DNA of 64,000 nucleotides from Anoplopoma fimbria. Lineage: Eukaryota; Chordata; Actinopteri; Perciformes; Anoplopomatidae. A program made the translations under genes and the position numbers. Where the stretch lies: NCBI RefSeq assembly GCF_027596085.1, contig NC_072470.1, positions 7,299,787-7,363,786 of the forward strand, given 5' to 3'. Positions 45,820 through 64,000 of this stretch are shown here, one piece after another. The notes under the pieces were generated by a model. The model was not told the origin of the DNA. It was given only the letters and a program-made list of their open reading frames with translations, and made no database searches. Positions within the stretch are counted from its first letter, which is position 1. Each line of letters begins with the position of its first letter.

Positions 45820-48422
45820 TCACTCGAGGGGTTTAACAGATGAAAACTTGGCAGTTCTGTTTCCAATAAACTGGACAAGCAAACAAGGAATCATTGTGTT
45901 GAGAATTTCTCCTGTTGAGCCTCGTTCCAAAAAAATGCAGTTTTTATCCACTTTAAGAAAAAAAAAAGTTGAAATAAATCTGTATTTCCACGTGTATGAA
46001 TCTGCTCTTTTAAACTTTTTTTATTTTTGTAAACAGACGTCTTGAAAAACAAAACCGACAAATCGGACCGCGTCGCTGTGGGTGTGATTGTTTCATCAGC
46101 AAGTGGATATCTCATTTTGGAACAGACTCTCCATTTCTTCACTCGTTTCGTTGGAGAAACGCCAACTCAGGTCACAGAATAAATAAATTAACATCCACAC
46201 TTCTCTCTACTCTCTACTCTGCTACAGGTTTACATCACCCAGCATTCCCGTCGAGTGAGGCTACATGGATAGCAGCTGTTGGTTTGGCTCCCTTCGTAGT
46301 AGCGTAGACTTGTTAGTGTACGCTGAGAAGTTAGTACACCATTTTTTTCTTCTTTTTCTTTTTTTTTTTTTTAAGTGTACCCTAATTACTACAACCTGAG
46401 ATGGACGATGTTATCTATATTCTTGGTTAAAATTCTCTGGAGACCCAAATTACACTCCCAATAAATAAATACATTATTCACAATAATGAGACATGTAGTA
46501 ATTCACAGTACTGAGCGGAGGAAAAAAGCAGGAGGGGGAGTAATATGGTACAATTGTTGCCTCATTCGGATACATATCTTTGTCAGCCAATAATACAAAC
46601 ACAAGTGCGCCTCGTTATTTACAGATCCAGTACATTCCTATACCCGCCGCAGCGGGCGCAGTCGAGTAGTGATGACATTTACATGGGGGTGGGGGGCCGG
46701 AACGCGGAGAGGCCGTTAACAGACCGACTACAGCGGGAGTCATGTGATCCATCACAATGCAGTTATGTCATTTTTAGTTCAGTATTTCAATTCAATAGAT
46801 GTTTCTTGCTTTTTTTAAACTAGGAAGAGAATATGCAAAGGAATGTGCGTTTATATCCGTTATTGGACACGTAGGAGTTGGTTCAAGGAGATATTAAATC
46901 AGTTCAGAAAAAAGAGGATGCAACAACATGACGTGATTCAAAGAGCTCCCGTCACACCTCAAATTAACCAAAACAACGAGCAGAAAGACGCTAACATGCA
47001 GAAACTGCAGTCGGATGAAAATTCTCTGTGTGACCAACATCTTTCACGTCACACAAAGTCAATTGATTAAATGTTCGGATTGAATACTGACAAGTGCAGC
47101 TTTAGGGTTATGAGAAATACTTTGATTTAAACCAGATTTGCATGGTCTTTAAGGTCGGTGACTTCGGTCTGTGGTGTATTTGGGTTCAGCGACCTCTCTG
47201 CGCTCAGGGCCCCTCAGGAGGGGAGCCTGTCCTGTGAGGCCGAGGCCCCCCCCCGTCTTGACACATTTCAAGACACTAGCTGAGCAAAACAGAAAAAAAG
47301 AGCATTACAGTGACCGCAAGGGAAAGAAAAGGAGAGTGAGAGATGGCAAAAAAAAAGGGAGGAACAGAAGGGTGGTGGGGTTGGTCGTGATGGACGTGGA
47401 GTAAACGGGGGACGTCTTTTGAGAGAAGGCTGGCGCTAGGGAAGGAGGGGGGGCGGGCGGAAACAGGTGGAACACGCTGCACACACGCCATAGCCCTGGC
47501 CCGCGTTTCCCATAGATACACACACATACACACATGGGGTCGGCAGGCGGTTGAAACCAGCAAGCTGCTAACAGCTCGCGCGACTGAGGCATCGGCTTGT
47601 ACCAGGAAATGGCTGACAAAAGTACAAAACGGATGTCTGGATTTAGGTCACAGGTGGTCTAAGTGTGGATTGTTTCTTTGGACCACCTCACTTCCCTGCC
47701 TTTTCCGTATGTATCTATGGCCGCCGTCGTCGTGCCAACATCATGCGCGTCGTGCTAGAGGAACGAACATGGTCGGAGCGCTACGCCGGTTTTAGCGAAA
47801 CTGAGCGGTCTGAAAAATAATCAGGCACATTTTTTTTCACCCCAACTTCCCCTCGTTGCGACCGTTCAAGTTTTGCTACGTTATATCTGGCAGCACCAAT
47901 AAATTAGCCCCCAAACTCTTGGTCGCCAAGGAAGCCAGCGACCCCCTTTTTTTTTCTTTTTTTCTTTGTTTCAAATAATGGAAGGCATATTTTATATATA
48001 TCAAGAGAAATAACTACAGATAGAAAAGAGATATGTCCGTGGAAAGGCGCCATGGTATAATACGATGAAATAAAAGAGTCTGTCCTTTTTTTTTTCGCCC
48101 TTTTTTTCTCCTCCCCCGGAAAATGAAACAGGAACATAACCAGCACTGAAGGTAGAAGAAAGCGATGAAATGTTAGCAGCGAACGCCCGAGCGCGGCGCT
48201 GCGGGGCTCTCGCATCGTGGTCGTCTGAGGAGGAGAGGCAGTGGGAAGCGCTTTTTTCAACAAGAGAAGGACATCAGAGAGAGCTTAGCTGGCATGCTGA
48301 AGGCATTTTTTTTTTTTTTTTTTTTTTTGGGGGGGGGGAGCAGAAGGGTTGTTTCCTAGTAAATGTTTTGTGATTTCGTAGAGGGGGGCGTGGTTTCTTT
48401 TCGGGGGCCGCGACGTGGGCCG
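45820..48422 (-). other. Probable fam117b 3' UTR
   Basis: About 2.6 kb without exons. It includes GC-richer stretches near 46640-46740 and 47180-47560 and several A/T homopolymers, including a T-then-G run at about 48307-48339. Assigning it to the UTR is inferred from the position of the poly(A) signals. Confidence -1.
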
Positions 48423-54367
<5,945 letters not shown>

Positions 54368-54957
54368 GGAGGTCCTCGGTACCCCAGCTCCCTGTTTGAT
54401 ATCCCTCCGCTACTCGAAGATGCTAAAGGACAACAAATAGGACGACGGTGCAGGCTACAAGTGAGGACAAAAAAAGGCCTCTTCGATACAAACAAGCGGA
54501 CATAAAAAAAAAAGATACGAACGCGTCTTTTTCGGGGTGGACGTTAGCCCGGACAGGAGGTCTCAAAATGGGCGTTGCTGAGCTCGCACCCTGCCCTCCT
54601 CCGTCGTCGCGGATGGATGTTTTTCTCTCCAGTGGTGATGCGGCACCACGGTCTGCAGCCTCCGAAGCGCTTCCTGGTCAAAGAAGATGAGAGTATATAT
54701 ATATGTATATATATATATATGTGTGTGTATATATATACATATATATATATATATATGCAATAAAAAAAGAGCAAGCTGCGCTGTGTGGGGCAAAGAACAA
54801 GAGGGGCAGAAAGATACAGAAGGGGGCAGAAAGAAGACGGCGGTGATGCTGGGCTGGTTGACGGAGAGGGACCAGTGTGAAGCGCGGAGGGTTACACGAG
54901 GGAACTTCTGGTCCTTTTTTTTGTTTTTTTTCAAAGTAAAAGTCGCATAAATCCAAA

Positions 54958-54995
54958 AGAGGAATTCACAGAGTTTACTGGTTAGGCTAATTGAC

Positions 54996-55044
<49 letters not shown>

Positions 55045-55505
55045 ATTTGTATTTATAGAGTGCTTTTTAGTGTACTCAAAGACGCTTTACAGACATTTAA
55101 AAACAGCATATAAAAGCTACACACTAAAAACTTAAAACACACATTAGTCAGATATTAAAAGCAGTTTTGAAGAGGTGAGTTTTGGAATAATGCATAACAA
55201 AAAGCACAATTTAAACTGACAATATGAGTGATTTTAAAGTGGGTCCATCCTGCTGTGTTATAGCATAAAGCCCTATATTGATCATTACATATTGCTATCA
55301 TTCACAATGTTCTGTTTACATCTGTAATTGATGTGTTTGGTCAAATTGCCACAGAATCAAATCAAAGAAAAGCTTGAGAAGGGGGGAAAATGAGAAATGA
55401 GGGTTAATATGACTAAAGTTAGCCACCTTGTATAATGCAATATACCTAAAACAACATATTACAATCTAAGAGGAATTCACAGGTTTACTGGTTAGGCTAA
55501 TTGAC

Positions 55506-55539
<34 letters not shown>

Positions 55540-56575
55540 TATGAGGAATGAGGGTTAATATGACTAAAGTTAGCCACCTTGTATAATGCAATACACCTAA
55601 AACAACATATTACAATCTAAGAGGAATTCACAGGTTTATATAATAATAATACATTTTATTTATAGAGTGCTTTTTAGAGTACTCAAAGATGCTTTACAGA
55701 CATTTAAAAACAGCATATAAAAGCTACACACTAAAAACTTAAAACACACATTAGTCAGATATTAAAAGCAGTTTTGAAGAGGTGAGTTTTGGTATGAGTT
55801 TGGACTAATGCATAACAAAAAGCACAATTTAAACTGACAATATGAGTGATTTTAAAGTGGGTCCATCCTGCTGTGTTATCTGAGCATAAAGCCCTATATT
55901 GATCATTACATATTACTATCATTCACAATGTTCTGTTTACATCTGTAATTAATGTGTTCGGTCAAATTGCCACAGAATCAAATCAAAGAAAAGCTTGAGA
56001 AGGGGGGAAAATGAGGGTTAATATGACTAAAGTTAGCCACCTTGTATAATGCAATACACCTAAAACAACATATTACAATCTAAGAGGAATTCACAGGTGT
56101 ACTGGTTCGTGCTAATTGACTTAATAATAATAATAATAATACATTTGTATTTATAGAGCGCTTTTTAGAGTACTCAAAGACGCTTTACAGACATTTAAAA
56201 ACAACATATAAAAGCTACACACTAAAAACTTAAAACACACATTAGTCACAGGTGAGTTTTGGAATAATGCATAACAAAAAGCACAACTTAAACTGACAAT
56301 ATGAGTGATTTTAGTACTCAGAAAGATTCACAATGTTCTTTACAGACAGCATATAAAAAAAGCTACACTCTAAAAACTTAAAACACACATTAGTCAGATA
56401 TTAAAAGCAGTTTTGAAGAGGTGAGTTTTGGTATGAGTTTGGACTAATGCATAACAATCAAATCAAAGAAAAGCTCAAGAAGGGGGGTAAATGAGAAATG
56501 AGGGTTAATATGACTAAAGTTAGCCACCTTGTATAATGCAATACACCTAAAACAACATATTACAATCTAAACAAG
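54958..56575. repeat. Tandem array of a ~460-510 bp unit
   Basis: Units start with AGAGGAATTCACAG at about 54958, 55470, 55620 and 56083. Each full unit runs through (AAT)n, TTATAGAGTGCTTTTTAG, GACGCTTTACAGACATTT and TAAAGTTAGCCACCTTG. The second unit is cut to 150 bp. The fourth has internal deletions and rearrangements. The TATTTATAGAGCGCTTTT block is typical of a widespread fish repeat, which here has been amplified locally. Confidence -1.
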
Positions 56576-56724
56576 TTTTCCATGTGAGCTCTCTAAAAAT
56601 AATGGGAGATATTGCAATTGTGAATACTATTTGGAAAAACTAATTTAAAAAAAAAAAAAAAAAATAAAATAAAAAATGAAAACACTCCCAATACACTTTT
56701 GACAAACTTTGTTTCTATTATTTT

Positions 56725-56950
56725 GAAAAGAAGTCGGTTCAACTTCCGGAGCCGAGCCCGGCCGAACTCTCTCCGACTTGACGCTCCCGAAGGAGATGCT
56801 CTGACGTAGAGAGCCGAACGCTGCGCCGCTAGTGCTGATGCTGCAGTTGCTAGGGTGCGTGGAGCAGACGGCTAGAAGAGGTAAACAAGCTGGAGGAGGG
56901 AATGTCTCCCCCGTGCGTCGACTGTGGGAACTGCAAGGCATTCTGGGAGC
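56725..56950 (-). promoter_or_regulatory. GC-rich promoter-like patch with a ZNF143-type site
   Basis: About 225 bp of CpG-rich unique sequence stands between repeat blocks. On the minus strand, TCCCAGAATGCCTTGCAG (about 56929-56946) closely resembles the ZNF143/Staf motif, and an ETS-like CCGGAAG lies at the other end. It could be the true promoter and first exon of fam117b, whose 5' end is otherwise missing. This is inferred from position and composition. Confidence -1.
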
Positions 56951-57067
56951 ACCCAAGTCATATATATTGGGAAAAATTGATTTCTTTATAAAATGATTAC
57001 TGGAGTTTTTCCTGTTGCAGTACTTTCAGAATTAACCCCTTATTGTCTGAATTTATTTACAATTATA

Positions 57068-57282
57068 CAGTACCAGTAAAAAGTTTAGACACACCTTCTC
57101 ATTCAACTACTTTGAAGAATCTAAAATATAAAACATATTCTGGTTTGTTTACCACATCATTCCATATGTGTTCCTTCATAGTTTGGATGTCTTTAATATT
57201 AATCTACAATGTAGAAAAAAATAATAAAAATAAAGAAAAACCATTGAATGAGAAGGTGTGTCCAAACTTTTGACAGGTACTG
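57068..57282. mobile_element. Tc1/mariner-like MITE, copy 2
   Basis: Same ends as copy 1 (CAGTACCAGT...ACTG), flanked by TA, with a short internal deletion. Non-coding. Confidence -1.
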
Positions 57283-57331
57283 TATGAAATAAGACATACA
57301 TTTATATGTATATAAAAGTAGACATACATAC

Positions 57332-57367
<36 letters not shown>

Positions 57368-57789
57368 AGATATACATTTATATATATATATATATATAAA
57401 AGAAGATATACATTTATATATATATATATAAAAGAAGACATACATTTATATATATATAAAAGACATACATTTATATATATATAAAAAAGACATACATTTA
57501 TATATATATATAAAAAAGACATACATTTATATATATATATATAATATAAAAGAAGACATACATTTATATATATATATAAAAGACATACATTTATATATAT
57601 ATATAAAAGAAGACATACATTTATATATATATAAAAAGAAGGCATACATTTATATATATATATAAAAAGTAGACATACATTTATATATATATATATAAAA
57701 GAAGACATACATTTATATATATATATATATAAAAGAAGACATACATTTATATATATATATATATAAAAAGACATACATATTTATATATA
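57283..57789. repeat. AAGAAGACATACATTTA + (TA)n minisatellite
   Basis: About 15 copies of a 28-40 bp unit that vary mainly in TA-run length. The array lies exactly between two MITE copies and matches the satellite at 18067-18245. Confidence -1.
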
Positions 57790-58016
57790 CAGTACCAGTC
57801 AAAAGTTTGGACACACCTTCTCATTCAACTACTTTGAAGAATCAAAAATATTAAACATATTCTGGTTTGTTGAGCATTTGTTTGTTTACCACATAATTCC
57901 ATATGTGTTCCTTCATAGTTTGGATGTCTTCAATATTAATCTACAATGTAGAAAAAAATAATAATAAAGAAAAACCATTGAATGAGAAGGTGTGTCCAAA
58001 CTTTTGACTGGTACTG
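57790..58016. mobile_element. Tc1/mariner-like MITE, copy 3
   Basis: Full copy with both inverted ends and TA on each side, nearly identical to copy 1 at 17839-18066. Confidence -1.
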
Positions 58017-58244
58017 TATAAAACAATAATTATTTGTGTTTTTTGCTGTCAGAGATTATTAATTTCAATATAGCACACGTATGAGGCAAATTAGCGACAT
58101 TAGGCATAATTGGGCATAATAGTAATTAAACACGACTGGAAGCGGTTTGAAGCGAATTCGCGACAATAGTCTACAACTGGTTAAAACCCTGAAACCCAAA
58201 TTAGATATGACCTTAACAGATATAACAAACGATTATTTCATACA

Positions 58245-59884
58245 TTTATTGAGTTTTTTTTTTACTTCCATATTGACTTGAAAATGTTTACAGAAACTGT
58301 ACCGAGCAGATGCATAGCAATGGAAATCGAAGGCCGTGTCCATTGAATGCAAAAACAGAATTCCATAGAAATGATGCAAATATCAATGCAATACACATAC
58401 ATATGTTGTTGTTTTTCATACAAATTACAGATTACAAAAACATAAATGAGATCTTCTTTTTTTTAGTATGCCCTGAAGCAGCGCCTGAAAAACCACAGAA
58501 TGGGTACGATGACAATTTCAGCACGACTGTACAGCTACGCCTCGACAATTCTAATGCTTTTTAAAAGGAAAAACACCCAACGCGTGCACACTCACACACG
58601 TGCGAGCGCGGAATCAGTCATTCGGACATCGAGGGATGAGACAGCGAGAAGCAGAAATAATATCCAGCGTGCTTCAGAGGGGTTTGGTATCTTTTGGACT
58701 AGTTTCTGGTAGTAGAGCAGAATGTGGGCTTTTCTTAGTGTTTCCGGGTCTTTCAGTCGCATAACGGGCAGCTACACAGAGTCCACAGTGAGGTCAGGTG
58801 ATGGTGGTACAGTGATGTGAGTTCGAGGTGCCACTGTAACAGATCCCTCCGTAGGTTCGATTCCGGTGATTGTAGTGTTTGAAGACCCCCAGAGTTTGAG
58901 CCATTCCTGGTGTCATTTGTGCAAGCAGAAAGGAGTTCTGTTAAAAACCCACTTTTTTCCAGTCACTTAGGGTTGATTGTTAGTGTTTGTGCCCCCCCCC
59001 CATCACAAAAATTAATCCAGAGAAGAAGGAAAGAGAGGATTGTCATCCGTTTTTCTCCTCTTGAGTCAGGGGGGGGTTGATAGTGTACGGTGGATTGTTT
59101 ACAAAACGATTGTGACAATTCATAAGTGCAACAAAAATTTAACATGACAAAAAAAATAACGACGGGATTGAAACAATAACAAAAATAACAGAAGCGATAA
59201 AAACATCGAAAGCGTTCTAAAAGCTAAATCCTATTGCACAATTAAAAAAATTATGATACAAAAAATCGATAGTCGAAAAAATTGGTATTGCATACAAATC
59301 AAGGAAACATAGAAAAATTTGAGCAGTTTTGTTCAGTCTTTTAAGACCGTCAACTCTTTTTTTTTTTTTTTTACCGAGCATGCTCAAGAACATCGCTTGA
59401 TGCAGCAAAAAAAACCAGAGCGCTCATAGTGATTGTTTTTTGGCGCCTCCTTTTTTTCTTTTTTAAAGTTTAGAGACCACTTCTTGTTGTGGTCAAAGGA
59501 CAGGACTTTCTAAACACTGATTTTAGTCGGTTCAAAGTGCACATAGAAAAAGAAAGAAATCAAAACGTCGCTACGCTCATGAGGACGAAACGTGGTAAAA
59601 AAAATAAAAATAATTAAAAAACGACAAAAAGGGAGATTAATAAAACGCGTAAACAGAAGCGGACGAGAATGCTGCATAGCTGGATTCCATTTAAAGCAAT
59701 GCCATCATTAGAAAGACACACAGGAGTGAGACGGACCTTAATTACTGTACACGATCAGACTCACACCGTTTGTTCACAACAAGCTCCGTAGCTTCCTCTT
59801 GCTGATTGAGAGCAGGGAGCTCAGCAGACACAAACCAAAAGCTCAGTTTTTCTTTTCTTTTTTTTTCAGTCTCGTCAGATAGTT
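58245..59884 (-). other. Probable bmpr2 3' UTR
   Basis: About 1.6 kb following the bmpr2 stop codon. A minus-strand AATAAA at 58245-58250 could end the transcript. The sequence is A/T-rich with homopolymers; no exon or structured RNA was recognised. Confidence -1.

Positions 59885-64000
<4,116 letters not shown>

Noticed and set aside
56645..56956. 103-residue minus-strand open frame in the GC-rich island
   Set aside because: No similarity recognised, and it ends in the poly-A-rich repeat edge. The island looks like a promoter or UTR.

Overview
The window is nuclear DNA of a ray-finned fish, most likely a percomorph-type teleost. The genes have many short exons with GT-AG introns. The non-coding part is full of long CA/TG tracts, interspersed repeats typical of fish, and short inverted-repeat DNA elements. 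The gene order matches vertebrate chromosome neighbourhoods: NOP58, WDR12, ICA1L, FAM117B and BMPR2 are all neighbours on human 2q33. Species and chromosome cannot be named from the sequence. Gene names come from recognising the encoded proteins from memory. Exon borders were set by hand from splice signals, reading-frame phase and protein similarity.

Layout. 1-13,448 (minus): the first 29 coding exons of cfap47, a ciliary central-apparatus protein; the gene runs off the left edge. 13,449-14,526: its promoter, with an RFX-type X-box inside a duplicated and partly inverted segment. 14,527-18,661 (minus): complete nufip1. 18,662-19,321: a shared head-to-head promoter. 19,322-23,495 (plus): nop58, with three intronic box C/D snoRNA candidates aimed at one short stretch of 18S rRNA. 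25,226-30,118 (plus): complete wdr12. 32,773-43,120 (plus): complete ica1l. 48,423 to about 54,370 (minus): fam117b, convergent with ica1l, with an uncertain 5' end. About 54,960-58,020: tandem and transposon-derived repeats around a GC-rich promoter-like patch. 59,885-64,000 (minus): the last exons of bmpr2, from the kinase C-lobe to the stop codon; the gene runs off the right edge.

How the genes relate. The centre is a ribosome-biogenesis block. NUFIP1 is an assembly factor for box C/D snoRNPs. NOP58 is a core protein of those particles. The nop58 introns carry guide RNAs of the same class, and WDR12 acts in 60S maturation. The cilium gene, the BAR-domain trafficking gene (ica1l), fam117b and the BMP receptor have no evident functional link to this block. 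Their order differs from human by what looks like a single inversion.

The most interesting signals are these: the nufip1/nop58 divergent pair with its guide RNAs; a retroelement tail that appears to form the 3' splice site of nufip1 exon 2; a minisatellite built from copies of the cfap47 exon-1 splice donor; and three isolated one-base frame breaks in otherwise intact genes, which look more like sequence errors than real mutations. I found no CRISPR array, no prokaryote-like system, no tRNA or rRNA gene, and no viral coding sequence.
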